This document shows, piece after piece, positions 19,507 through 31,500 of a DNA stretch of 49,979 nucleotides. Within the stretch, counting starts at the first letter, position 1, and every line of letters starts with the position of its first letter. Below the pieces are notes generated by a model, which saw only the letters and a program-made list of their open reading frames with translations, was not told the DNA's origin and made no database searches. The stretch lies in assembly GCA_948468505.1 (NCBI GenBank), contig CAOKJE010000004.1:1-49979 (forward strand), read 5' to 3'. This DNA is from an uncultured Clostridium sp. (GTDB taxonomy: Bacteria > Bacillota > Clostridia > TANB77 > CAG-508). The position numbers were made by a program, and so were the translations under genes.

Positions 19507-20421
19507 GTGGAAAAAATAGTAGCAGTAGTAGTTACCTACAATCGAAGAGAATTATTAAAAAAAAATATAGAAGCATTGTTAGAACAAGAATATAAAGAAT
19601 TTGATATTTTAATTGTAGACAATGCAAGTACAGATGGAACGCAAGAAATGGTAAAAAAATATGAAGGAGATAAACTGAAATACATTAATACAGGAAAAAA
19701 CTTAGGTGGTGCAGGAGGATTTAATTTTGGATTAAGACAGGCAATAGAACAAGGATATCACTATGCTTGGCTAATGGATGATGATACAATACCAACTAAA
19801 ACAGCATTAGCATCATTAATACAAAAAGCAAACTATCTAAAAAATGAATTTTCATTCTTAGGAAGCCTGGTAAAGTGGTCAGATAATGATAGCATATGTA
19901 AAATGAATGTTCAAATAATAGACCCCAATTGGTTACATGAATATAAAAAATTTGAAAAGGGGCTAATACATGTTGAAAGAAGTTCATTTGTTGCTTGCTA
20001 TGTGAATTTAGGAGTAGCAAAACAAGTAGGACTTCCCATAAGTAAGTTTTTTATTTATGGAGATGACTGGGAATATACAATAAGATTGGGAAAAATAAAA
20101 AAAGGGTATCTAGATTTTGATAGTATAGTAATTCATAAAATGAAAGAAAATGTAACAGCAGATATTGTAACAATACCAAAAGACAGAATTAGTAGATGTT
20201 ATTATAATTTTAGAAATACTTTTTATATAAGCAAAAAATTGGGGATGTTGGAAACACTTAAATATCCATTAATCTATATAATGTGGATGGTTAAAATATT
20301 AATTAAAGCAAAGAATGGTAGACTAAGAAGAATGTGGGCCATCACCAAAGGCTTTATAGCAGGAATTTTTTTCAATCCTAAAATAGAATATGCCGAAAGC
20401 AAAGAAATAGAGGTAAAATAG
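19507..20421 (+). CDS. GT2 glycosyltransferase, galactofuranosyltransferase-like
   Basis: A 304-residue GT2 enzyme starting at GTG behind AAAGGGAGG. VAVVVTYNRRELL, VDNASTDGT, NLGGAGGFNFGLR and LMDDDTIP are seen, and the DDWEY segment near residue 185 supplies the likely catalytic acid. This GT2 subgroup (GlfT-like and rhamnosyltransferase-like) often uses UDP-galactofuranose or dTDP-rhamnose. The next gene makes UDP-galactofuranose, and dTDP-rhamnose genes lie at 33341-36711, so both donors are available. Galactofuranose transfer is inferred from adjacency, not proved. Confidence 0.82.
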   Translation: MEKIVAVVVTYNRRELLKKNIEALLEQEYKEFDILIVDNASTDGTQEMVKKYEGDKLKYINTGKNLGGAGGFNFGLRQAIEQGYHYAWLMDDDTIPTKTALASLIQKANYLKNEFSFLGSLVKWSDNDSICKMNVQIIDPNWLHEYKKFEKGLIHVERSSFVACYVNLGVAKQVGLPISKFFIYGDDWEYTIRLGKIKKGYLDFDSIVIHKMKENVTADIVTIPKDRISRCYYNFRNTFYISKKLGMLETLKYPLIYIMWMVKILIKAKNGRLRRMWAITKGFIAGIFFNPKIEYAESKEIEVK

Positions 20422-20477
20422 ATGAAAATTTAGAGAAATTAAAAAATATATAGGAAAGATAGAAGGAGAAATAAAAA

Positions 20478-21587
20478 ATGAAAAAGTATGATTATTTAAT
20501 AGTAGGAGCAGGGCTATTTGGAGCAACCTTTGCCTATGAAATGATAAAAAGAGGGAAAAAATGCTTAGTAATAGATAGAAGAAACCACATTGGTGGAAAC
20601 ATTTACTGTGAAAAAATAAATAATATCAATGTACACAAATATGGAGCACACATATTTCACACCAGTAACCAAAAAATATGGGAATATGTCAATCAATTTG
20701 TAGAATTCAATCATTACATAAACTGTCCAATTGCCAACTACAAAGGAGAATTATATAACTTACCATTCAATATGAATACCTTCTCAAAATTATGGGGCAT
20801 AGTAACGCCAAAAGAAGCAAAAGAAAAAATAGAAGAACAAAAACAAAAATATGGCGTAGAAAGCCCCAAAAACCTAGAAGAGCAAGCCATTTCTTTAGTC
20901 GGAAAAGATATCTATGAAAAACTAGTTAAAGAATATACCGAAAAACAATGGGGAAAAGACTGCAAAGACTTACCAGCCTTTATCATAAAAAGGCTACCAG
21001 TAAGATTTACCTTTAACAACAACTACTTTAACGATAGATACCAAGGAATACCAATTGGTGGCTACAATGTTATCATTGAAAAAATGTTAAAAGATTGTGA
21101 CATAGAACTAAACGTAGATTACCTAAAAAATAAAGAAAAATATAAAGAACTAGCAGAACAAGTACTATATACAGGAATGATAGACGAATACTTTAATTAC
21201 GAATATGGAAACCTAGAATGGCGTTCCCTAAAATTTGAAAACGAAATCTATGAAGATATTGATAACTATCAAGGAAATGCTGTTTTTAACTATACCAGTC
21301 ACAACGAAAAATACACAAGAATCATAGAACATAAACACTTTGAATTCAATGACTGTAAAGGAACCATCGTAACAAAAGAATATCCAAAAGACTGGAAATT
21401 AGGAGACGAGGCATACTATCCAGTAAATGACGAAAAAAATAACGAACTATTTAGCCAATATCAAGAATTAGCCAAAAAAGAAGAGAATGTAATCTTTGGT
21501 GGAAGACTAGGAAATTACAAATATTATGATATGGACAAAGTAATAGAAGCAAGCCTAGAATTAGTAAGTAGTATGGAGAAAAAATAA
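20478..21587 (+). CDS. glf: UDP-galactopyranose mutase
   Basis: Flavoenzyme interconverting UDP-galactopyranose and UDP-galactofuranose. The FAD-binding GAGLFGATFAYE motif is at residues 10-21, followed by RRNHIGGNIY and the HKYGAHIFHTSN active-site segment. FTEKQW-like EYTEKQWGKD and RLPVRF follow, and the C-terminus has GGRLGNYKYYDMD. The 369-residue length is standard. Last gene of the main operon, directly behind the GlfT-like transferase. Confidence 0.96.
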   Translation: MKKYDYLIVGAGLFGATFAYEMIKRGKKCLVIDRRNHIGGNIYCEKINNINVHKYGAHIFHTSNQKIWEYVNQFVEFNHYINCPIANYKGELYNLPFNMNTFSKLWGIVTPKEAKEKIEEQKQKYGVESPKNLEEQAISLVGKDIYEKLVKEYTEKQWGKDCKDLPAFIIKRLPVRFTFNNNYFNDRYQGIPIGGYNVIIEKMLKDCDIELNVDYLKNKEKYKELAEQVLYTGMIDEYFNYEYGNLEWRSLKFENEIYEDIDNYQGNAVFNYTSHNEKYTRIIEHKHFEFNDCKGTIVTKEYPKDWKLGDEAYYPVNDEKNNELFSQYQELAKKEENVIFGGRLGNYKYYDMDKVIEASLELVSSMEKK

Positions 21588-21593
21588 AAACAT

Positions 21594-21618
21594 AATGTCA
21601 ATATTTTCTATTGACATT
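21594..21618. promoter_or_regulatory. Perfect inverted repeat overlapping the -35 box of the wall-hydrolase operon
   Basis: Ten-base arms (21594-21603 and 21609-21618) with a 5-base loop. The right arm contains the TTGACA box. No T run follows, so it is more like an operator than a terminator, although it could also form the 3' hairpin of the upstream mRNA. Confidence 0.5.
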
Positions 21619-21639
21619 TAAATGCTTTGTAGATATGAT
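21611..21639 (+). promoter_or_regulatory. Sigma-A promoter of the wall-hydrolase operon
   Basis: TTGACA (21611-21616), a 17-base spacer and TATGAT (21634-21639), 34 bases before the start of the GH25 gene. Confidence 0.8.
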
Positions 21640-21672
21640 AAAAGTAAAAGAAGTAAGAAAGAAGGAACCAAA

Positions 21673-24600
21673 ATGAAACGAGAAAAAAAGATAGTAACAA
21701 TCCTATTGCTATTCATAATATTAATAGGAGTAAGTTTACTTTCAATTACTTATGCTCGGACAAGAAGAAAAAGGTACATTCTACATCGATAAACCAATTT
21801 CTAACATAACATTTGATAAAACAATACAAATCGATGGATGGTGGATGTCAACCGATAAAAATGCAACCATGAAAATTTTAATCGATGGAAAAGATACCAA
21901 GGCAAATGTAAGTAAAAGACTAAAAAGACCAGACGTAATATCTGCCATAAAAGGATATGGAGAGGAAAGCACCAATCCATTACCAGGATTTCAAACTAGC
22001 ATTGACGTTTCTTCTTATCAAGAAGGAAACTATACACTAACCTATCAATTGCAAAGTGAACGAGGAACGATTTTAAAAGAAGAAAAGAAAAGTATCATAA
22101 TTGACCATAGTATAAAAGGAACATTTGATATCGATACACCAAATCCATATAGAGGAGTAGCAACCATAAAAGAAAACAGTTTAAATATATATGGTTGGAT
22201 TATGGCAACAAATCAAGAGGTAGAACTAAAAGTATCAATTGATGAGCAAGCTACCAATGCCAAAATAAGTCGTCGTACAGCAAGACCAGATGTCATAGCA
22301 GCCATTCATGGATATGGAGATATAAGCACAAACCCACAACCAGGTTTTGAAATGACAATCGATATGTCACAATATAAAAGTGGAAATCACAAAATAAAAT
22401 ATGAATTACAAGATAAACAAGGGAAAGTAATAGCGAAAAAAGAGGGAGCATTTGTACTGCAAAAAGGACAATTTGAAATTGATACACCAAACCCATACCT
22501 AAAAAATACCAAAATAACAGAAAACCTAATTACAGTAAAGGGCTGGTATTTAGCAAGTAGCCCCAATAGCACCATAAAAGTTAAAATGGATGGAAAAGAA
22601 GTAAGCTTGAACCATCTAAAAAGAACAACAAGACCAGACGTATTAGCAGCCATACCAGGATATGGAGGAGCCGGAACAAATCCAAAACCAGGATTTGAAG
22701 CAACCATAAATTTAACAGGATATAAAAGTGGAGAACATGAAATTATTTACCAATTAATAGATGAAACAGGAGAAGTATTAGCAAGTAAAAAAACAACAAT
22801 AATACTGCAAAAAGGACAATTTGAAATTGATACACCAAACCCATACATAAAAAATACCAAAATAACAGAAAACCTAATTACAATAAAGGGCTGGTATTTA
22901 GCAAGTAGTCCCAATAGCACCATAAAAGTTAAAATGGATGGAAAAGAAGTAAGCTTGAACCAGCTAAAAAGAACAACAAGACCAGACGTATTAGCAGCCA
23001 TTCCAGGATATGGAGGAGCCGGAACAAATCCAAAACCAGGATTTGAAGCAACCATAAATTTAACAGGATATAAAAGCGGAGAACATGAAATCATCTACCA
23101 ATTAATAGATGAAACAGGAGAAGTATTAGCAAGTAAAAAAACAACAATCGTACTGCAAAAAGGACAATTTGATATCGACACACCAAATCCCTATATAAAA
23201 AACAATAAAATAACAGAAAGTATAATCAAAGTAAATGGATGGCTTTTAGCAAGCAATCCTAATAGTACCATAAAAATTCAAATCGATGGAAACGAAATAC
23301 CAAATGTAGCTTTAAAAAGAACGAAAAGACCAGATGTTTTATCTGCCATTTCAGGATATGGAGGAGAAAAAAACAACCCACTACCAGGCTTTGAACTAAA
23401 TTTAAATGTATCAAACTATAAAAGTGGGCAACATGAAATTATCTATCAATTAGTAGACGAAACAGGAGAAGTACTAGCAAGTAAAAAGGCAACAATTTTA
23501 ATAAAAAAAGGACAATTTGATATCGATACGCCACACAATCAATATGCTTTTTATGGTAAAAAAATAGACATACAAGGATGGTTTTTATCAACCGATAAAA
23601 ATGCAACGATGAAAGTATTAATAGATGGGAAAGATACCAATGCTAAGATACAAAAAAGAACAGCAAGACCAGATGTACTAGCGGCAATCAAAGGCTATGG
23701 AGGAGCTAGCACCAATCCATTACCAGGATTTCATATGACAATTGATATATTACCATACACAGTAGGAAAACATACACTAGAATATCAATTAATAACACTA
23801 GATGGGGAAATAATAGAAAAAAGAACCCTTAATATAACCATTGACAACATAGATAGGGGAACTATGTATATCGAATCACCAGCTAGAAAAGACGTAGAAT
23901 ATAGTGTTTATGCAATTCAAGGATGGGAAATGTCTACCTATCCAGACTCAAAAATTGAAATTAAGGTAGATGGAAAAACAGTACCAACTAATGTAACGCG
24001 AGTAAATAGACAAGATGTATTACAAGCAATTAAAAATTTTGGAGATCAAAGTACCAATCCAAAACCAGGTTTTTATACCTATGTCGACTTTACAAAATAT
24101 GATTTAGGAGAACATACCCTAGAAGTCATCTTAATTTCAAGTGAAGGAAAACAGCTAGACAAAGTGGAAAAGGAAATTACCATTTTTAAAAATATAACAC
24201 ACGGAATTGATGTATCAGAATTTAATGGATATGTTGATTGGAGAGCGGTAAAACAAACCCAAGACTTTGCCATGATTAGAGTAGGATATAGAGGCTATAG
24301 AAACCCAAGAATTGTTCCAGATGCTCAATTTTACAGAAACATAGAAGGAGCACAATCAGTTGGAATGGCATGTGGCATATATTTCTTCTCCCAAGCTATT
24401 ACAGAATGGGAAGCAATTGAAGAAGCTAACTGGGTAGTAGACATGGTTTCACGTTATAACATTAGATATCCAATCGCATTTGATACAGAATGGTCTAGTG
24501 GAAATCATGATGGAAGAGCAGATTACATCGATCTTCAAACAAGAACCAATGTAGCAAAAGCATTTTGTCAAACCATCCGCAATAGAGGGTATACCCCAGC

Positions 24601-24811
24601 TATTTATGCAAGTAGAGATTGGTTTTATTATCACTTAGATAGAAACCAATTAACAGATTTTGATACGTGGGTAGCCCATTATACAGGAGATATTAACAAA
24701 AAAACAAATTATCAAGGAGCTTATAGTATGTGGCAATACACAAGTTCAGGATGGGTAAATGGTGTAGAGGGACGTGTAGATAGAAACATATGTTACAAAA
24801 GATACATTTAA
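21673..24811 (+). CDS. Secreted GH25 muramidase with seven N-terminal repeats, one CGGN recoding site
   Basis: A predicted exported lysozyme of 1045 residues. The first 28 residues form a signal peptide that ends at the break. The standard reading has GCT CGG ACA (21757). Dropping the C gives SITYAGQEEKGTFYIDKP, joining the signal peptide to the mature protein. Seven repeats of about 115 residues follow, each with a GW...T...MKI.IDG core and an RPDV..AI.GYG...NP.PGF signature. The C-terminal 200 residues are GH25: HGIDVSEFNGYVDW, FAMIRVGYRG, GIYFFSQA and FDTEWSS, with active-site acids in DVSEF and FDTEW. Without recoding the enzyme would have no secretion signal. It is cotranscribed with the M14 and GH73-like genes. 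Confidence 0.92.
21773..24193 (+). repeat. Array of seven ~115-residue repeats in the GH25 protein
   Basis: Units begin G(T/Q)F(Y/D/E)ID(T/K)P and contain RPDV..AI.GYG...NP.PGF...ID..Y..G.H...YQL. Units three and four are nearly identical in DNA (348-base period, 22457-22804 against 22805-23152, with only scattered differences). This indicates recent duplication or gene conversion. The fold is probably an Ig-like beta sandwich that binds wall glycans, an inference from similar repeats in clostridial wall hydrolases. Confidence 0.9.
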
Positions 24812-24838
24812 TAATATTTTAAAAGGAGAAGAAAAACA

Positions 24839-27794
24839 ATGAAAAAGACAATAGCAATTTTCATAGTAATACTTGCTGTTTGGTGTAGTATCTGTTTATT
24901 TCAATATCAAGTACAAGCACAGGACAATGCCATAAGTCAAAAAACAGGAACCTTTTATATCGATTCTCAATTTAGAGTAACAACCTTTGAAGGTACCAAT
25001 ATATTAATTCATGGATGGATTATGACAGATGATGTAAATAGCATCATGAAGATATACATCGATGGAAAAGATACCAATATAGACCTTAGCAAAAGAACCA
25101 AAAGGCCAGACGTTTTATCCGCTATAAAGGAATATGGAGGAGAAAAATTAAATCCCAATCCTGGTTTTGAAGGAACATTAAACATAAGTAGCTATCAAGA
25201 AGGAAAACACACCATAACCTATTGCTTAGAGCAAGCAGATGGAACCATTCTTTATCAGGAAGATTATCAAGTAAAATTTGACAATCAACCAAAAGGAACA
25301 TTTGATATTGATAGTCCTAATATATACAAAGGAAAACCGACCATAAAAGAAACCACTTTGCAAGTAAATGGATGGATGATGACAAATGATAGTACAACCA
25401 CCATAAATATCTATATCGATGGAACCAAAATGCCAACAACCTTAAAAAGAACCAAAAGACCAGATGTCATAGCTGCCATCGCAGGATATGGAGGAGAAAA
25501 ATCAAACCCAACACCAGGATTTGAAACCAATATTAATATACAAAACCTTTCACAAGGCACACATAAAATGCTTTATCAATTAGAAACTACAGATGGGAAA
25601 ATATTAGCAAAAAAGGAAGCCAACCTATTCATACAAAAAGGAGAATTCTATATCGATACACAATTTAAAATTAAAACATTTGAAGATATCAGTATTTTTG
25701 TAAGCGGTTGGGCTATGTCAAACGACCCTAACAGTCAAATGAAAATATACATTGACGGAAAAGATACCTATACCAATTTAACCAAAAGAACCAAAAGACC
25801 AGATGTACTAAAAGCCATTCAGGGATATGGGGGAGCAGCCACAAATCCAACCCCAGGCTTTGAAGGAATTTTAGATCTTACCTCTTATAAAGAAGGAGAA
25901 CATACCGTAACATACCAATTAGAGCAAGCAGATGGAACCGTAATCAATAGTGAAAGCTATAGGGTAGAATTTAAAAATAGAGCAAAAGGAACATTTGATA
26001 TCGACACACCAAATCCTTATAAAAAAAATACCATCCTAAAAGAGCAAACAGTAACCATAAAAGGTTGGATTATGAGCAACGATGCAAACGCTACTTTGCA
26101 GGTTCTAGTGGATGGAAACATAACAAATGCCAAAATAGAAACCAGGGAAGAAAGAGAAGATGTACAAAAAGCCATTAAAGGCTATGGCAATGAAAAAATA
26201 AATGCAGAACCAGGCTTTACCATGAAATTAGACCTATCTTCTTATCCAGCAGGAGAACATGAAATCACATATGAATTAAAAGCATCTTCTGGAGAAATAT
26301 TAGGAACCAAAAAGGCAAAAATCAATCTACAAAAAGCAGAATTTTACATAGAAAAACCAACCGCTAATTTATGGGAAGTTTCCAAAATAAAGTTACAAGG
26401 CTGGATGATGTCATTTGACCCAAAAGCAACTATAAAAGTATTCATCAATGAACAAGAAGTAACAATAGAAAATAGAAAAAGAACCAAAAGACCAGATGTT
26501 ATAGCAGCAATTTCTGGATATGGTGGAACAACCAATAACCCAACCCCTGGATGGGAAGGAGAAATTGATATTTCTAATATCAACAAAGGAACCCATCAAT
26601 TAACTTACTGCTTAGAAGCAGAAAATGGAGAAATCTTAGCAAAACAAACCCAAGAAATAACCATAGATTGTACGCCAAAAACTATGTTAGAAATTGACAC
26701 ACCAGATTGGAGAGGTGTAGAAAACGTAGATGGCAAAATAACAGGATGGGTTATGACCAATGTACAAGACTATAGAATACGAGTATTTATAGACCAATAT
26801 GAACGATGGGATAGCCAACACCGAGTAGAAAGACCAGATGTTTTAAATGCCATAAAAGGTTATGGAGGAGAGCAAAACAATCCAACACCTGGATTTGTAA
26901 TAGACATGAAATTTGGAGACTTTAATTTAGGAAGACACACTTTAAAAATAATAGTAGAAGATCAAAAGGGGAAACAACTAGCCATAAAAACAAGGCAATT
27001 TAACACCTATATCGGTTATTCTTTGGAAGAAGGAAACTATGGGTTTAGTGGACTAAAAATAAAAGGGGATGGAAGAGGAAGTAACCTAAGATACTATAAG
27101 ATAGGAAAAGGACCAAATGTATTTTTTGCAACATTTGCTGTCCATGGTTTTGAAGACAAATGGGACCATGATGGAGGAGAACTAACACAAATTGCAGAAA
27201 CTTTCAAAAATCGTTTAGTAAGCGATAAAGATGCAAACATCTTAAACAAATGGACCATTTATATTTTTCCAGAAGTAAACCCAGATGGGGCAAGATACGG
27301 ATGGAGTAACAATGGACCAGGAAGAAGAACCCTATATAGTTGGGCACCAGGAAATGAAGGAATAGATACAAACCGTTGTTGGCAAAATGGTAGCTATACA
27401 CGTTACACAGGAAGAAATTACAATGGAACAGAAGCCTTCCAAGCTTATGAAGCAAGTTACCTAAAAGAATTCTTAGAAAGTCATAAAGCCACAAATGGGC
27501 AAACAGTATTAATTGATTTACATGGCTGGACCACTCAACTAATTGGAGATTACGGAATTTGTCACGAATGTTACGCACCCTATTTTCCAAGCAATAGCTA
27601 TACAGGACGGATATGGAACAGGATACTTAGTAAATTGGGCAAGAAATTCATTAGGTGCCAATGGAAGAGCTGCCAGAACTGCTTTAATCGAGTTGCCATC
27701 AGCAGGCATTAACAGCCATCAAGACGTATTAAATGCAGGTTATGCTGACCGTTATATTAATGCAACTTTATATATGCTAAGAGTATTAGAATAA
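24839..27794 (+). CDS. Secreted M14 zinc carboxypeptidase with six repeats, one CGGN recoding site
   Basis: A 984-residue exported protein: signal peptide (about 1-28), six wall-type repeats (about 37-720), then an M14 metallopeptidase domain. Zinc and catalytic features are AVHGFED (HxxE), PEVNPDGARYG, the GIDTNR arginine segment, LIDLHGW (second zinc histidine) and TALIELPS (catalytic glutamate). The standard reading breaks at GGA CGG ATA (27608). Dropping the C gives FPSNSYTGGYGTGYLVNW and brings the catalytic ELPS segment into frame. Conventionally read, the enzyme lacks its catalytic glutamate. M14 wall enzymes cut peptide stems of peptidoglycan, so a role in stem trimming is likely. Confidence 0.9.
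24947..27010 (+). repeat. Array of six ~115-residue repeats in the M14 protein
   Basis: Units alternate between two types for the first four: FYID(S/T)QF...TFE then FDIDSPN/FDIDTPN. A more divergent FYIEKPT unit and a capping unit with a DTPDWRGVEN start follow. The RPDV..AI.GYGG...NP.PGF signature is kept in all but one, where it reads REDVQKAIKGYGNEKINAEPGF. Confidence 0.88.
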
Positions 27795-27821
27795 AACCAT
27801 AAAGTTAGGAAGAAAAAATAA

Positions 27822-28527
27822 ATGAAGCAAAAAAAAATAACCATAATTGCAATAGCAGTTGTAATTAGCTTGCTAGTAGTTGTACTTTTTATAGTATCAC
27901 CAAAAAAGCAAGAACAAAACCGAGCACAAAAAGAAACATCTATTTCCGACCTAAAATATGAAATAGGAGCAACAGGAAAAGAAGAATTATACGAAACCCA
28001 AAAAGATGAAAAAGGAAAAGAAGTAATACAAATCAAAAAGGAGCTACTTTATAAAGTAGCATTAGCAGGAATTTTAAAAAACGAAAAGCCAATCTATGAG
28101 GAATTAGACAAAATTTTGCAAGAAAAACCAATGGATAACGGCATTTGGATAAGCCAAGAAGCAAGAAAAGACATACTATCTATGTTACAAACCTATCTAA
28201 AAAACAACTATAAAATAGATGAAAATCGGATACTTGCAATTAGAAAAACAAAATTTGCAAGAGGAAAACCAATATGATAAAATATTACAAAACTGTCTAA
28301 ACAATAACAAAACCTACATCATAGCCAAAACAGGAATATGCTATACCATAGACCATATAACCGGAGAAATTGTAGAATATCCTTTTGAAAAAATGGATAG
28401 CTATCAATTGTACGAGCCAGTTGAATATGAAAGCCAAAAAATAATCATCGTAACCACAAATGAACAAAATAAATTAACAGAAGAAGAACTACTACAAGGA
28501 ATTTTGGAACAAATGAATTTACAGTAA
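27822..28527 (+). CDS. Membrane-anchored hypothetical protein, one CGGN recoding site
   Basis: No family recognised. One N-terminal membrane segment (about 6-26) precedes an extracytoplasmic, charged region. The standard reading breaks at AAT CGG ATA (28227). Dropping the C gives NYKIDENGYLQLEKQNLQ and an uninterrupted 234-residue protein. The sequence ITGEIVEYPFEKMDSYQLYEPVEYESQKIIIVTTNEQNK near the end looks like a compact beta domain. It lies between the M14 and GH73-like genes, with short gaps and its own ribosome binding site (TTAGGAAG), so it is probably part of the wall-hydrolase operon. Confidence 0.72.
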
Positions 28528-28560
28528 AAAACAAACCTTTATAATTAGGAGGAGAAGAAA

Positions 28561-31500
28561 ATGAAGAAAAAAATTAGTCTAGTAATGGCAATTATTATAA
28601 TAATTACGTCGTTAGTAGGAATAATGGGAACACAAGTTAATGCTTCTGACTTGGGAACATTTTATATCGATAGCCAATATAATTGTAAAACCTTTCAAGG
28701 TAGTAGTGTATTAATTAATGGTTGGATTATGACAAGTGATACAACTAGTAAAATGAAAATCTATATTGATGGAAAAGACACCAATGTAGACCTTAGCAAA
28801 AGGACCAAAAGACCAGACGTTTTATCTGCTATAAAAGGATATGGAGGAGCTTTGGCTAATCCTAATCCAGGCTTTGAAGGAATTTTAGACATTAGTTCTT
28901 ACACAAAAGGAGAACACACAGTAACCTATCGTTTAGAGCAAGCAAATGGTGTTAAAATATATGAAGAAAATTATCAAGTAATTTTTGATAATGTAGCAAA
29001 AGGAACATTTGACATTGACAATCCCAATATTTATGGAGCTACGCCAACCACAAAAGAAGCAGAACTAAAAATTAATGGTTGGTTTATGACAAATGACGTA
29101 TCTGCTACCATGAACATTTATGTAGATGGAACCAAAATGCCAACAACCATAAAAAGAACACCAAGACCAGATGTAATATCTGCCATAAAAGGATATGGAG
29201 ACGAAGCTTTAAATCCAAACCCTGGTTTTGAAACAAGTATTGATTTATCAGGATTAAAACAAGGAAACCATAAAATAACTTACAAATTAGAAGTAAAGGG
29301 AAAAGTTTTAGCCGAAAGAAATAGTAATATTTATGTAAAAAAAGGAGAATTTTATATCGAAAGTCAATACAATCGAAAAACCTTTGAAGGAAGAACAGTA
29401 GCCATTTATGGATGGATTATGACAAGTGATACTACAAGCAAAATGAAAATATACATCGATGGAAAAGACACCAAAATAGACCTTAGAAAAAGAACCAAAA
29501 GACCAGACGTTATTGCAGGAATTTCAGGATATGGAGGAGAAAAATCAAATCCAAATCCAGGATTTGAAGGAATATTAGATATTAGCTCTTACACAAAAGG
29601 CGTACATCGAGTAACCTATAGCTTAGAACAAGCAGACGGAACCAAAATTTGTGAAGAAAATTATCAAGTAAATTTCGATAATGAAGCAAAACGGAACTTT
29701 TGATATAGACAGTCCAAACATTTATAAAGGAACCTATAATACAAAAGAAGCAGAGCTAAAAATAAATGGTTGGTTTATGACAAATGATGCAACAACAACC
29801 ATGAAAATATACATCGACAATACCGCTATGAAAACTACCATAAAAAGAACAGAAAGACAAGATGTTTTATCTGCCATTAAAGGGTATGGGGACAAAGCTT
29901 TAAATCCAAATCCAGGATTTGAAACAACGATAGATTTATCTGGTGTAACAGGCGGTAACCACAAAATTACTTACAAATTAGAAACAGCAGACGGAAAAGT
30001 ACTAGCCCAAAAGAGTAGTGATATTCACATAAAAAAAGGAGAATTTTACATAGAGAGTCAGTATAATTGTAAAACCTTTGAAGGAACCAAAATTCCAATT
30101 TATGGTTGGATTATGACAAGTGATACAACTAGTAAAATGAAAATATACATCGATGGAAAAGATACCAAAGTAGATCTTAGCAAAAGAACCAAAAGACCAG
30201 ATGTATTGGCAGGAATCTCAGGATATGGAGGAGAAAAATTAAATCCAAATCCAGGATTTGAAGGGGTATTAGATATTAGTTCTTATAGTGAAGGAAAACA
30301 TACAATCGTTTACAGTTTAGAACAAGCAGATGGAACTAAAATTTATCAAGAAACATACCAAGTAACCTTTGACAATCAGTTACGAGCAACCCTAGATATA
30401 GATGAACCAAATTGGAAAGGCGTTCCTAATGGTGATGGTAAAATAAAGGGATGGGTAATGACCAATGCAAAAAACATTAGAATTCGTGTATTTATAGACC
30501 AATACGAAAGATGGGATAATCAATATAGAGAAGCAAGACCAGACGTTTTAGCAGCAATTACTGGCTATGGAAGCAAAGAAAACAATCCATTACCAGGATT
30601 TGTAATAGATATGAAATACAGTGATTTTACTCTAGGATCTCACACCTTAAGAATTGTAATAGAAGATGAAAACAGAAACCAGTTAGCGGTAAAAACAAGA
30701 GAATTTACCATTTATGATGGCTCAAATGGGATAGGAGCTTTCCCAGAAAGTTATCAAATCATGTTAAACAAATTAGTACAACAAAAAGGTATGACAAATT
30801 GGAAATTCGTACCAGTCTATACAGGACTTGATTGGAACAGTGTTACCAGCACAAGCAATGAAAACCAATGCTTAAAAAATCTTGTACATGAAAGCAGTCC
30901 ATCTACTTGGCAATGCTCTTGTGGAAGAAAAGGAGACGTAGAATATGTATGTGCTTCTGGAAGAATTGTAAATTACTTTATGGATCCAAGAAACTTCTTA
31001 ACCCAAAAAGCCATATTCCAATTCCTAGACTTAACACAAAACAAAGTATCATTGGACCAAATTCAAGCCAATGTAGGAGGAACCTTCCTAGAAGGAAGCG
31101 TAAACCGGAGTATCTTATTCACAAATGCTATATGAAGCACAAGAACAATCTGGAGAAAATGCCTTTAGCATTATGAGTCGTATTTTCCAAGAAATCGGAA
31201 GAGGAAAACCAGGTCAGCCACCAGCAATGGTAAGTGGAAACGATAAAAACTACCCAGGTGTATATAACTTCTTTAATTATGGGGCAACCGATGGACCAGG
31301 AAATACTTTAAGAGGCTTACAATTGGCTCAAAAATTAGGTTGGACAAACCCAAGAACAGCCTTAATAGAAGGATCAAAATTAATAGCCAATGATTATATT
31401 GTAAAAAATAAACAAAATACAAAATACCTATTTAAATTTGATGTAACCCATGAAGGTGGACTATATAACCATCAATACATGAGCAATACCCAAGATCCTA

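Noticed and set aside
22457..23152. CRISPR-like or IS-like direct repeat
   Set aside because: The 348-bp period is in frame, coding, and equals one protein repeat unit.
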